NCBI RefSeq assembly: GCF_020532645.1
Contig: NZ_JAJAUZ010000045.1
Span: 1 to 64,000, forward strand
DNA length: 64,000 nucleotides
Origin: Streptomyces bambusae
Lineage (GTDB): Bacteria > Actinomycetota > Actinomycetes > Streptomycetales > Streptomycetaceae
Direction of reading: 5' to 3'
Part shown: positions 14,803-23,808 of the stretch, in pieces
Position numbering within the stretch: the first letter of the stretch is position 1
Layout of the letters: each line of letters starts with the position of its first letter
The notes under the pieces: model-generated
Database searches by the model: none
The model's input: the letters and a program-made list of their open reading frames with translations, nothing else
What the model was told of the DNA's origin: nothing
Translations under genes and position numbers: made by a program

Positions 14803-17100
14803 TCAGTTCGTCGGGGCGGTCGCCAGACCGTAGTGGTTCTTGACCTGGGCGGCGGTGAGCGCCGTCGGGTAGACGGCCGTCTCGTCGATCTGGCCGGCGA
14901 ACCAGTCGCTGGTCGGGCGGGACGGCCAGCCGTTCAGGTTGTCGCCGCCGACGTGCCAGTAGCCGGTGTGGCTCGAATGGGCCGTCACGTTCGCCGTGCC
15001 CTTGAGCTGCCCGTCGACGTACAGCGCCATGCCGGACGGGCCCTGGGTCGCGACGACGTGGTGCCACCGGTTGTCGTTGTACGACTCGAACCAGGGGGTG
15101 GCCAGCGTGTAGACCGTGCCCGGGTACACCCCGAAGGCCAGCCGGCCGCTGTCGGTCAGGTACAGGTGCTTGTCGTACTGGCCGCTGTTCCACGTGGTCG
15201 CGCTGCCGAAGCCGATCAGCTTGCCGCCGCGGGTGGTGCCGGTCTTGAACCAGGTCTCCAGGGTGTACGCGCTGCCCACCGTCTGCCGGTGGTCGCTGTA
15301 GACCTGCTGGCCGGTGCCGTTGAAGCCCATGGCGGTGCTGCCGCCGGTCAGCGCGGCGGGCGTCTGCCGCAGGGCGGGGGCGCCGACCTGGATGCCGCTG
15401 GTGTTCCCGCCGTCCGAGGAGTCGGCGACGTACGGGCTGACCGGGTCGTCGTAGCGCCAGTACAGCCGGGCGCCGTCGGCGCGGACCTGGTTCGGGTAGG
15501 CATGCGCGGCGGCCGGGACGGTCACCGAGGAGGCGGCCGACTTGGCACTGGTGTTGCCCGCCCCGTCGGTGGCCGTGACCCGGTAGGTGTACGTTTGGCC
15601 GGCCGTGACCGCGGTGTCGGTCCAGGAGGCCTGCCGGCGCTCGAACTCCAGCGAGTCGGCCGCGACGGTGGCCACCGGGGTGGCGCCGCCGTTCCGGTAG
15701 ACCTTGTAGGTCAGCCGGCTGTCGTCGGTGTCGAAGCTGGTCCGCCAGCGGACCTGCACCTCGCCGGGCCGGATGCTGCCGGCACTGGCCACCGGGGTGG
15801 TGGGCGCGCCGGTGTCGCCGCCGGAGGCGTAGCGGGTCAGGCCCTGCTGGGGCTTGGTGGCGACGGTGGTGAACTCGCCGCCGACCCACAGGTAGGAGGT
15901 GTCGCCCTTCGCCGCGACGGTCATGACGCGCGGGCCGACGCCCTCGCCGATGCCGCCGTTGACGGCAGGGAACCAGCCGAGCTTGCGCGGGCCGGGCACG
16001 AACCCGTCCACCGGCGCCGGCGCGGTGCCCTGGTGCCGGGTGGGCTGGGCCAGCAGGTAGCGGCGCTTGCCGTCGTCGGGGAACTCGCCCTCGGTGGCGC
16101 AGTTGTGCGCGTGCGAGGAGCTGTACAGCGTGCCGCCGTACGGCAGGACGTTCTGCGTCGCGCCCAGGCACCGGTCGCGCCACAGCTCGGTGAAGTCGGG
16201 ACCGAAGGCCGTGCGGCCGTCGAACACGCCGCCGCCGTTGCCCTGGTTGCCGGTGTAGAAGCCGTTCGCGTCGGTGGCGATGTCCATGACCACCGAGAGC
16301 CGCGGGAAGGTGTTGTACGTCTTCTTCACCGCGCCGGAGGACGCGTCCGCGACGGCCAGGGCGTGGCTGCTCGCCCCGTTGACCGTGAAGAAGTCGCCGC
16401 CGAGCAGCACGCTCTTGCCGTCGGGCGTCAGCTCGACGGCCCGGCCGGCCTCGTCGGCGTCGGCGGTGAACGCCCGCAGCGTTCCGGTGGCCGCGTCGAC
16501 CGCGGCGAACTTCCCGCGGGTCTTGCCCTGCACGGTGCCGAAGTCGCCGGCCGCGTACAGCGTGGTGTCGGAGACCGCGAGGCCGCGGACGGTGGCGGAG
16601 AAGCCGGGGCGGAAGGCGGCCTTCGGCGTGCAGCTCGCGATGTCGATCGCGGCGACGTTGGACACCGTCGCCCCGTTGACGGCGCCGAACCGGCCGCCCG
16701 CGTACAGGGTCTTCTTGTCCTTCGAGACGACGAGGGCGCGCACGGTCGCGGTGCCGCTGGACGTCGTGAACGAGAGCCGGCACGCGGTGGGGCTGCCGGT
16801 GGCCGCGTCCAGCGCGGCGAAGTTGACGGCGCTCTGCGGGCCGCCGGCGGCGCCGGCCGGCGGACGCAGTTCGGAGAAGGTGCCGCCGGCGAACACGGTC
16901 CCGTTCACCTGGGCCAGCGCCCAGACGATCCCGTTGGTCTGCCAGGTGGGCAGGTGGTCGGCGGTGAACGACACCGGCGGGGTGATGGCCGAGGCCTCCG
17001 GCATCAGGGCCAGGCCGGCCCCGGCGCCGGCTCCTGCCAGCGACAGCACGAGGGCGGCGGTGAGCCCTCTGGTTCTGCGCCTGTGACGTCTTTCGCTCAT
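14803..17100 (-). CDS. Secreted beta-propeller / fibronectin III / LamG protein
   Basis: 765 residues from ATG 17100. Arg-rich start MSERRHRRRTRG and a hydrophobic core to LALMPEASA form a signal peptide. Residues 45-430 hold propeller-like repeats (LYAGGRFGAVNG, LYAAGDFGTVQG, VLLGGDFFTVNG, LWVGGEFTTV). A fibronectin type III domain spans about 445-535 (VQVRWRTSFDTDD, YTYRVTATDGAGN). A LamG/concanavalin-like lectin domain occupies about 540-760 (YTLETWFKTG, RWHHVVATQG, MALYVDGQLKG, IDETAVYPTALTAAQV). It is probably an extracellular carbohydrate- or matrix-binding protein. No catalytic motif is recognised. Confidence 0.85.
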   Translation of the reverse strand: MSERRHRRRTRGLTAALVLSLAGAGAGAGLALMPEASAITPPVSFTADHLPTWQTNGIVWALAQVNGTVFAGGTFSELRPPAGAAGGPQSAVNFAALDAATGSPTACRLSFTTSSGTATVRALVVSKDKKTLYAGGRFGAVNGATVSNVAAIDIASCTPKAAFRPGFSATVRGLAVSDTTLYAAGDFGTVQGKTRGKFAAVDAATGTLRAFTADADEAGRAVELTPDGKSVLLGGDFFTVNGASSHALAVADASSGAVKKTYNTFPRLSVVMDIATDANGFYTGNQGNGGGVFDGRTAFGPDFTELWRDRCLGATQNVLPYGGTLYSSSHAHNCATEGEFPDDGKRRYLLAQPTRHQGTAPAPVDGFVPGPRKLGWFPAVNGGIGEGVGPRVMTVAAKGDTSYLWVGGEFTTVATKPQQGLTRYASGGDTGAPTTPVASAGSIRPGEVQVRWRTSFDTDDSRLTYKVYRNGGATPVATVAADSLEFERRQASWTDTAVTAGQTYTYRVTATDGAGNTSAKSAASSVTVPAAAHAYPNQVRADGARLYWRYDDPVSPYVADSSDGGNTSGIQVGAPALRQTPAALTGGSTAMGFNGTGQQVYSDHRQTVGSAYTLETWFKTGTTRGGKLIGFGSATTWNSGQYDKHLYLTDSGRLAFGVYPGTVYTLATPWFESYNDNRWHHVVATQGPSGMALYVDGQLKGTANVTAHSSHTGYWHVGGDNLNGWPSRPTSDWFAGQIDETAVYPTALTAAQVKNHYGLATAPTN

Positions 17101-17377
17101 GGGTGCCTCGTGGATCCTGAATGGAGAGCGGGTCGGGCGAAAGAGTGCCAGAGGGGGAGGGCGGAGAATTCGGACAAACGGGGATCCGGGGAGAGGTGCC
17201 TGACCGTCACCTTTCGATTACACCTGATGGACCGTCAAGATGGCTGTTCTGTAAGCGAGTTGGAGTCGACCGCAGGGGTGTGGCGTCCTTCCGCTTCGGG
17301 GGCCTGTTACGGAATCGGAACAACTGTTTCCCGCCACCGGAACCACCCGCCCGCCCCCGTCACGCACCGTGACCGAA
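17101..17377 (-). promoter_or_regulatory. Upstream region of the LamG gene
   Basis: About 280 bases between the LamG gene start and the terminator of the upstream protease gene. Moderately less GC-rich, with no ORF that has a ribosome site. It should contain the LamG promoter; I see no clear operator. Confidence 0.35.
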
Positions 17378-17407
17378 CGGCCCCGCCACCCGGGGGTGGC
17401 GGGGCCG
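17378..17407 (-). terminator. Hairpin terminator after the subtilase gene
   Basis: A 13-bp perfect GC-rich stem, beginning CGGCCCCGCC on the left arm and ending GGCGGGGCCG on the right arm, with a 4-base loop. It lies 34 bases past the protease stop at 17441. Confidence 0.7.
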
Positions 17408-17440
17408 CGCGGCCGGGTGCGTCCGGTCACCTGCCCGGCG

Positions 17441-20400
17441 TCACTTGCCGTACCAGGCGTTGCGGATCGTCAGCGTCGACGTGTTGCCCTGCTTGTCCTT
17501 GACCTTGGCGGCCAGCGAGATGCCGGCGCCCTTCGCGGGGCTCTTCACGGAGATCCGGCCGGCCTCGACCGGCACCTGCTGCCAGGTCCGGCCCCCGTCG
17601 TAACTCACCGACACCACCAGCGACTTGAGGTTCCTCCCGGCCGCCGCACCCTGCACGGTCACCGGCACCACGGCCACCGCACCCGCGGGAGCCCGCGAGG
17701 CGAGGTCCACCGGCGCCGCGAAGCGGACCGTGGACACCGGCAGCGCCGTGGTGGCCGCCACCTGCTGCGAGCGGAACGTGAAGCTCGTGTCCACCCGGGT
17801 GGTGGCCGTCGCGTGCGCCGCCGCCCGCGTCGCGGTCGTCGTCAGCCGGTACTCGGCGTCCGCACCGCTCACCGTGAACGGCTCCGAGCCCGTCAGCGCA
17901 TCGCCGTTCTGCGCGACCTTCACGCCGTTGCGGTACAGCGTCGACTTCGCCGAGGCCGTCCGGGCGAACCCCGAGTGGCCCTTGCCGTCGGCGAACAGCG
18001 GCACTGCACCGATCAGCTGCTGCTCACCCGTGTCCGGGTCCGGCGCGGTACGGAACACCCCCGAGCCGTTGCCGAGCAGCGGCCCGAACACGCCCGTGTT
18101 GAAGGTCTCCCGGTACGTCCGCCCCGCCTCGTACCGCTTCGGCCGGATCATTTCCCAGCCGCCCTCGAACGACGGCCGGCCCTGCTCGTCCGGCTTGCCC
18201 AGCTGGTCGAACCGGGTGACCCACCGGACGCCGTCACCGGTGGACAGCCGGAGGGTACGGGTGCCGGGCGCCGCCTGCAGCGCGGCGAACCCGGTGCCCT
18301 CGGGCGCGCCCGGCACCTGCGGGAACGGGTAGGCCAGGGCCGTCTTCCCGGGGGCCGAAGCCCCCAGGCCCACCTTGACGGTGGCCAGCTCGGCCGCCTT
18401 CACCTGCCGGTCGTAGCCGGTCGCGACCTTGCGCACCGGCCCGCCGAAGGCCACCGCGTACTGCTCGGCCGCACCCTTCAGGAAATGCGCGTCCCAGGTC
18501 TGCAGCAGCGAGCCGTCGGTGACCGCGGGCCCGCGGTGCACGGTGCGGAAACCGGTGAAGCCGCGCAGCACCCAGCCGTTGCCGACACGGCCGATCCCGG
18601 TGTTCTGCTCGTAGTACGTACCGCCGAAGTCCGGACGGTCGTTGCCCGGCACGCCGAGGGTGACCGGCCTGGTGGTGCGCGCGTCCGCGGTGACGGTGGT
18701 CGCGCCCGAGACCTCCAGCTTCGGCTGGGCGATCCAGTCGGTGCCCTTCGTGCCGTCCGAAGGGTCCACGTAGACGGCCGTGCTGAACGTGTACGAGCCG
18801 CGCGGCACGCGGACCGTGCGGCGGCCCGGCTCGTCGGCGATCCGCAGCTGGAAACCCGCGGCGGGACCGGCCACGCCGATCAGGGTGTTGGTGAAGTTCC
18901 GGGCGTCGGCCCCGTCCCGGCCCAGGGTCCGCAGCGTGAGGTCGTACGCCTCCGCCTCGCGCACCGCCACCGCGGCCGTACGGACGGACTGCCCCGCCCC
19001 GGCGGCGGTGACGTAGGCCGAGTAGGTGCCGTCGGCACTGCCGGCCCGGGTGTCCGCGACCAGGTCCACCGACGCCGTGCCGCCGGCGGGCACGGTCACC
19101 TTCGGGGCGCCCAGCGTGAAGAACCCGGCCGGCGCCGGCCGGCCCGCCGGATCCTTCGCGGACACCGACAGGTCGAGGGTGACGGCGGTGGTGCCCAGGT
19201 TGCGGTACACCACCTTCTTCGTCACGGGCTTGTCGTCGGAGTGCGGCCACAGTGCCGTGCCGAAGTTCAGCGAACCCGGCTCGGCCACCACGCTCTGCGC
19301 GAGTGCCTTGTCGACGCGGATCCGGCCCGCGCCCTGCTGGAAGGCGGTGTGGCCGCCGTCCTCGGCGGACCCGGTCAGCGCGCCCTTCAGCTCGGCGTAC
19401 TTCCACGCCGGATGCCGCTGCTTGAGGATCGCGGCCGCGCCCGCCACGTGCGGGGTCGCCATGGACGTGCCGTCGATCGACAGGTAGCCGGGCGCCGGGT
19501 GCGGGACGCCGGGCTGCTTGTCGATGGCGCTGCCCGGGGCGGCGGCCGCCGTGATCGCGACGCCGGGGGCGGTCACGTCCGGCTTGACCGCGCCGTCGCC
19601 GACCCGCGGGCCCGTGCTGGAGAACGGCGCCAGCCGGTCCTGGTGGTCGACGGCGCCCACGGTCAGCGCGGCGTCCGCGCTGCCCGGCGAGCCGACCGTC
19701 GAGGGGCCGCCCTCGCCGTTGTTGCCCGCCGCGACGGCGAACAGCACGCCCCGGGCGGCCGACAGCCGGTCGACCGTCGCCTCCAGCGGGTCGGTGCCGG
19801 GGGAGTCCATGCCGCCGAGGCTGAGGTTGACCACGTCCGCGCCCTCGGCGACGGCCCACTCCATGCCCGCGATGATCGCGGAGTCGTCCCCGACGCCGTC
19901 GTCGCCGAGCACCTTCCCGCTGATCACCTCGGCGCCCGGCGCGACACCCTTGTACCGGCCGCCGGACTTGGCCCCGGTGCCCGCCGCGATCGACGCGACG
20001 TGCGTCCCGTGCCCGACCCGGTCGAGGGCGTCGGGGGAGGAGGAGAAGTTCTTCTCGCCGACGACGCGGGTCTTCAGGTCGTCATGGGTCCGGTCGACAC
20101 CGGTGTCCAGCACGGCGATCTTCACGCCCGTGCCGTCGTACCCGGACGCCCACGCCCTGTCGGCGCCGATCTGCCGGACGCTGCGGTCCAGGCTGGCCCC
20201 GCGCACCCCGTCCAGCCACACCTTCGCGATGCCGGCGGCGGACGTCCGGGCCCCGGTGGGCCGGCGGTCGGTCAGCGCGTCCCAGAGAGCGGCCAGATCG
20301 TCCCCGGAGGCACGGACGGCATCGGCGCCCAGTGTCGGGAACGTACGCGGCTGCCCGTGGCCCGCGGCGCTGCGGACCGCCGACCGGGCCGCGCCCGCGC

Positions 20401-20836
20401 CCTGCTCGTACTGCACGATCAGCTTGAGGCCGGTGCCGTGGCTCCTGCGCAGCCGCGGGTCGGTGAGCACGCCGAGGTCGAACAGCCGCCGGTCCAGGCG
20501 GCCGGCGGCGATCAGGCCCTCGGCGTCGGCGGGCACCACCAGGGTGCGGCCCGCGATGCGCTGCACCTGTACGGGTATCCGCTCGCGGCCCGCGGCGGCC
20601 TCGAAGGCCCGCATGCGGCCCTTCGCGTCCACCACCACGCGGTCGCCGGTGACGAGCGGGATCCGCCGGTCGCCGCCGACGGACGCACTGTCCGGTGCGG
20701 GTGCGGGTGCGGGTGCGGGTGCGGGTGCTGGGCGGGTGGCGACCGCCGTCGCGGGGCCGGTCATGCCTGCTGCCAGGGCCACCGATGTGGCCGCGGCTAC
20801 GGTGAAGGCGCGAGCTCTCTTCACATGTGCGCGCAA
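17441..20836 (-). CDS. Secreted subtilisin-like serine protease (S8 family), large
   Basis: 1131 residues if the TTG at 20836 is used; an in-frame GTG at 20824 is an alternative. The signal peptide is about residues 1-32. An Ala-Pro repeat linker (about 36-48) is encoded by a hexanucleotide repeat. A propeptide runs to about 225. The catalytic triad is intact: Asp 244 in VLDTGVD, His 276 in GHGTHVAS, Ser 458 in GTSMATPHVAG, with oxyanion Asn 372 in AAGNNGEGG. The roughly 650-residue C-terminal part is beta-rich (YSAYVTAAGAGQSV, SVSYDGGRTWQQVPVE) and probably helps substrate binding or folding. It is expected to be secreted and self-processed. It is followed by a strong hairpin. Confidence 0.92.
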   Translation of the reverse strand: MRAHVKRARAFTVAAATSVALAAGMTGPATAVATRPAPAPAPAPAPAPDSASVGGDRRIPLVTGDRVVVDAKGRMRAFEAAAGRERIPVQVQRIAGRTLVVPADAEGLIAAGRLDRRLFDLGVLTDPRLRRSHGTGLKLIVQYEQGAGAARSAVRSAAGHGQPRTFPTLGADAVRASGDDLAALWDALTDRRPTGARTSAAGIAKVWLDGVRGASLDRSVRQIGADRAWASGYDGTGVKIAVLDTGVDRTHDDLKTRVVGEKNFSSSPDALDRVGHGTHVASIAAGTGAKSGGRYKGVAPGAEVISGKVLGDDGVGDDSAIIAGMEWAVAEGADVVNLSLGGMDSPGTDPLEATVDRLSAARGVLFAVAAGNNGEGGPSTVGSPGSADAALTVGAVDHQDRLAPFSSTGPRVGDGAVKPDVTAPGVAITAAAAPGSAIDKQPGVPHPAPGYLSIDGTSMATPHVAGAAAILKQRHPAWKYAELKGALTGSAEDGGHTAFQQGAGRIRVDKALAQSVVAEPGSLNFGTALWPHSDDKPVTKKVVYRNLGTTAVTLDLSVSAKDPAGRPAPAGFFTLGAPKVTVPAGGTASVDLVADTRAGSADGTYSAYVTAAGAGQSVRTAAVAVREAEAYDLTLRTLGRDGADARNFTNTLIGVAGPAAGFQLRIADEPGRRTVRVPRGSYTFSTAVYVDPSDGTKGTDWIAQPKLEVSGATTVTADARTTRPVTLGVPGNDRPDFGGTYYEQNTGIGRVGNGWVLRGFTGFRTVHRGPAVTDGSLLQTWDAHFLKGAAEQYAVAFGGPVRKVATGYDRQVKAAELATVKVGLGASAPGKTALAYPFPQVPGAPEGTGFAALQAAPGTRTLRLSTGDGVRWVTRFDQLGKPDEQGRPSFEGGWEMIRPKRYEAGRTYRETFNTGVFGPLLGNGSGVFRTAPDPDTGEQQLIGAVPLFADGKGHSGFARTASAKSTLYRNGVKVAQNGDALTGSEPFTVSGADAEYRLTTTATRAAAHATATTRVDTSFTFRSQQVAATTALPVSTVRFAAPVDLASRAPAGAVAVVPVTVQGAAAGRNLKSLVVSVSYDGGRTWQQVPVEAGRISVKSPAKGAGISLAAKVKDKQGNTSTLTIRNAWYGK
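20694..20728. repeat. GGTGCG hexanucleotide repeat inside the protease gene
   Basis: Five perfect GGTGCG units (20694-20723) and a sixth that ends in T. They encode Ala-Pro dipeptides just after the signal peptide. Copy-number change keeps the frame, so linker length can vary between strains without breaking the gene. Confidence 0.8.
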
Positions 20837-21193
20837 GTCTCCCCCAGGAGCTTGGGATGAGGTCGAGTGGTCGTCCCGGGCGGGGCACAGCGGGGCGCCC
20901 GCGGCCGGTCAGCGCAGTATGTGAAGCCGGCATGGGCGTGATCAACAACGATGCGGAGGTTTCAAGTCACCCGGAGGTGCCGGAGTTTGATGGTGCCTCT
21001 ACGGGCGTGTGACGAAGCCGTGACGGCGGTGCGATCCCTCTGCGACACCGGCGTCCGCCCGGCCCGACCGACCGGGCTCCGGGGCAGGCGCCACGGGCGT
21101 CCGGCCCACCGTCACCCCCGTAACCGGAGCCCCGGCCCCACATTGGCCGTAACCGGACGCCCGGACCGGCGCGGCCCCGTCGCGAGGCCCCCG
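20837..21193 (-). promoter_or_regulatory. Upstream region of the subtilase gene
   Basis: About 360 bases between the protease start and the FMN reductase remnant. The protease-proximal half is lower in GC. The best promoter candidate is -35 TTGATC (20945-20940) and -10 CATACT (20921-20916) with an 18-base spacer, about 80 bases before the start codon. CTCCTGGGGGAG just before the start includes the ribosome site. Confidence 0.4.
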
Positions 21194-21424
21194 CTACACG
21201 GCCCCGGTCCGGCCCTCGTCCCGGCGCCGGGCCGCGAGCAGGGCGTTGCCCCACCAGACCAGGTCGTCGAGCATGGCCGTCGCCGCCTTCTCGGCGCCGC
21301 CCGCGTCGAGCGCGACGTCGCCCCGGCCGTCGGCGAAGTCCTTGAACCAGTCGGCGATCCTCGGGCCGAACCGGCCTTCGCGGGTGCTGCCGACGACGAG
21401 CGCGATGCGCAGTGCGGAAGTCAT
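21194..21424 (-). pseudogene. Internally deleted NADPH-dependent FMN reductase remnant
   Basis: Only 76 residues from ATG 21424; a TTG at 21445 would add 7. The first part, LRIALVVGSTREGRFGPRIADWF, is the flavin-binding N-terminus of NADPH-dependent FMN reductases (about 180-190 residues). The end, EKAATAMLDDLVWWGNALLAAR, is the normal C-terminus of the same family. The intervening roughly 110 residues, including the rest of the flavodoxin-like core, are missing, with the junction at VALDAGGAEK. The frame is kept, so a clean in-frame deletion is likely. The product cannot fold as the parent enzyme. It could still be expressed as a small protein. Confidence 0.65.
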
Positions 21425-21539
21425 GCGCCCGGCTTCGAACATCAAGTGGGCGTGAGATCAAAGGGATGTGGCGGAGCCCACAACGCATGCCGCGACTCGG
21501 CCACACCGACCCCGGTGCCACCCGCAGGCCTCCGCCCCC

Positions 21540-21557
21540 GTACTCCCCGGGGAGTAC
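21540..21557. promoter_or_regulatory. 18-bp perfect palindrome upstream of MMPL gene
   Basis: GTACTCCCCGGGGAGTAC, about 125 bases before the MMPL start. It is followed by a further CC, so a second palindrome GGAGTACTCC (21551-21560) overlaps it. It looks like a dimeric repressor operator; no regulator gene of TetR type is adjacent. Confidence 0.4.
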
Positions 21558-21680
21558 TCCCCGCCGCCCGCCGCCCCCGGCAGTACGCCACGGCTCGGTC
21601 CCGGGCCCGATGAACCGGCGGCCCGGCCCGGGGAGTCTGGGACCGACCGAACCGATGAGGACGTATGGAGGGGAGCCCCC

Positions 21681-23732
21681 ATGGACGGGCGCAAGAGGAT
21701 CCTCGGCTGGGGGGTGCTGGCCCTGTGGGTGATCGTGATCGCCCTCGCCGCACCGCTCGCCGGCAAGCTCGGCGACGTACAGCGCGACCGCGCGGTCGAC
21801 TACCTGCCCGCGAGCGCCGACTCGACCCAGGTCGCGAAGATCACCGAACTGATGCCGGGCGGCGAATCCACCGACCTCGTGCTGGTCTACCACCGCGACG
21901 GCGGCCTGACCGCGCAGGACAAGGCGACAGCGGCCCGCGAAGTGCGGCAGGTCGCCGCCGAACACCCGCTCACCGACCCGCCCCGGGCCGTGCCCTCCGA
22001 AGACGGCAGCACGCTCCTGTACGCCGTGTCCAGCACCGCGCCCGGCACCGACGAAGACTCCCGGGACGCCTTCGTCCGCGACATCCGCCGGACCGTCAGC
22101 GGCGAGGTCGGCGGCCCCGCGGCACTCGCCACGGACGCCGGCGAGGTCTACGACTCCCTCGACGGACCGCTGCTCTACACCACCGTCGCCGTGGTCGCCC
22201 TCCTGCTGATCGTCATCTACCGCAGCCCGTTCCTCTGGCTCGTCCCCCTGGCCGTCGCAGGCGTCGCCGACTACCTCTCCATGGCCGTCACGTACGCACT
22301 CCACCAGGGCTTCGACATCAGCGTCTCCGGCCAGAGCACCGGCGTCATGACCATCCTCGTCTTCGGCGCGGGCACCGACTACGCGCTCCTGCTGGTCTCC
22401 CGCTACCGCGAGGAACTGCGCCGCACCCCGCGCCCGCACGACGCGATGGCGGCCGCCCTGCGCGGCTGCGGCCCCGCCGTCCTCGCCTCCTCCGGAACCG
22501 TCGCCCTCGGCATGCTCTGCCTGCTGGCCGCCGACATGAACAGCAGCCGGGGGATGGGCCCGACGGCCGCCGTCGGCGTGCTGTGCGCCTTCGTCGCCAT
22601 GACGACGCTGCTCCCCGCCCTGCTCGTGGTCCTCGGCCGGCGCGTGTTCTGGCCGCTGATCCCGGCGTACGGAAGCGAGCCGAAGGCCGCGCGCCGCTCC
22701 CTCTTCGCCGCCATGGGAACCTCGGCCGGCCGGCGTCCGCTCGCCGTCCTCGTCGCCGGCGCCGCCGCCCTGGCCGCCCTCGCGCTCGGCGCCCTGAACC
22801 TGCCCGGCGCCCTCAAGCAGGAGGACTCGTTCAGCACCACCCCGGAAGCGGTCGCCGCGATGAAGACGCTGGCCGCCGCCTACCCGGAGCGGGGGACCCA
22901 GCCCCTCACCGTCGTCGCCCCGACCGGCGCCGCCACCGCGGCACTGGAGACCGCCCGCGCCACCGAAGGCGTCGTCCAGGCCGAGCAGGTCCGCAGCGGG
23001 GCGGGCTGGACGGAGATCGCCGTCACCGCCGGCGACCCGGCGCAGTCACCCGCCGAGACCCGGACCATCCGGGCACTGCGCACCGCGCTCGGCGACGGCG
23101 CGCACGTCGGCGGGCCCAGCGCCGAACAGCTCGACCTCACCGACGCCAACGCCCGCGACCGGAACATCGTCGTCCCGCTCGTCATCGCCGTCGTCCTGCT
23201 CGTCCTCGTCGTGCTGCTGCGCAGCCTCGTCGCCCCGCTGATCCTGGTCGCGGCCGTCGTCGCGGTCTGGGGCGCGGCCGTCGGCATCGGCGGCCTCCTC
23301 TTCGGCCCCCTCTTCGGTTTCGGGGGCACCGACCCGGGCCTGGCGCTGCTCTCCTTCGTCTTCCTCGTCGCGCTCGGCGTCGACTACGGCATCTTCCTCA
23401 TGCACCGGATGCGCGAGGAATGCCTGGCCGGCGCCGAACCGGGAGCCGCGGCCCTGACCGCCCTGCGCACGACCGGCGGCGTCATCGCCTCGGCGGGACT
23501 CGTCCTCGCCGCCACCTTCGCGGTCCTCGTCAACATGCCCATGGTGCAACTGGCCGAACTCGGCTTCGTGATCGCAGTCGGCGTCCTCCTCGACACCTTC
23601 CTGGTCCGCACCTACCTCGTCACCAGCGCGAGCGTGCTGCTCGGCCGGAAGGTGTGGTGGCCGGGCCCGCTGGCCCGGACACCCGCACCGGCGGCCGGCC
23701 CGGGAACCGAGCGGACGCCCGCACGAGTCTGA
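21681..23732 (+). CDS. MMPL-family (RND superfamily) membrane transporter
   Basis: 683 residues from ATG 21681 with GGAGGGGAG upstream. One N-terminal membrane helix (VLALWVIVIALAAPLA) is followed by a periplasmic loop of about 150 residues, a block of five to six helices carrying GTDYALLLVSRYREEL, and then the same layout repeated (second loop, LGVDYGIFLMHRMREE). The paired GxDY motifs are typical of MMPL/RND proton-driven exporters. Actinomycete members export lipids or small toxic molecules; the substrate is unknown. The following two-component system on the same strand may control it. Confidence 0.9.
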   Translation: MDGRKRILGWGVLALWVIVIALAAPLAGKLGDVQRDRAVDYLPASADSTQVAKITELMPGGESTDLVLVYHRDGGLTAQDKATAAREVRQVAAEHPLTDPPRAVPSEDGSTLLYAVSSTAPGTDEDSRDAFVRDIRRTVSGEVGGPAALATDAGEVYDSLDGPLLYTTVAVVALLLIVIYRSPFLWLVPLAVAGVADYLSMAVTYALHQGFDISVSGQSTGVMTILVFGAGTDYALLLVSRYREELRRTPRPHDAMAAALRGCGPAVLASSGTVALGMLCLLAADMNSSRGMGPTAAVGVLCAFVAMTTLLPALLVVLGRRVFWPLIPAYGSEPKAARRSLFAAMGTSAGRRPLAVLVAGAAALAALALGALNLPGALKQEDSFSTTPEAVAAMKTLAAAYPERGTQPLTVVAPTGAATAALETARATEGVVQAEQVRSGAGWTEIAVTAGDPAQSPAETRTIRALRTALGDGAHVGGPSAEQLDLTDANARDRNIVVPLVIAVVLLVLVVLLRSLVAPLILVAAVVAVWGAAVGIGGLLFGPLFGFGGTDPGLALLSFVFLVALGVDYGIFLMHRMREECLAGAEPGAAALTALRTTGGVIASAGLVLAATFAVLVNMPMVQLAELGFVIAVGVLLDTFLVRTYLVTSASVLLGRKVWWPGPLARTPAPAAGPGTERTPARV

Positions 23733-23808
23733 CCGGGGCGGGGGCACCCGGACCACCGGGTGCCCCCGCCCTGTTCTGCCCCGCCCCGCCCGGAGACAGG
23801 ATGGACAC

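Noticed and set aside
17369..20860. 1163-codon plus-strand frame across the protease gene
   Set aside because: Antisense of an intact subtilase with all catalytic motifs. Translation is low-complexity His/Arg/Gly/Val typical of antisense frames in GC-rich DNA.
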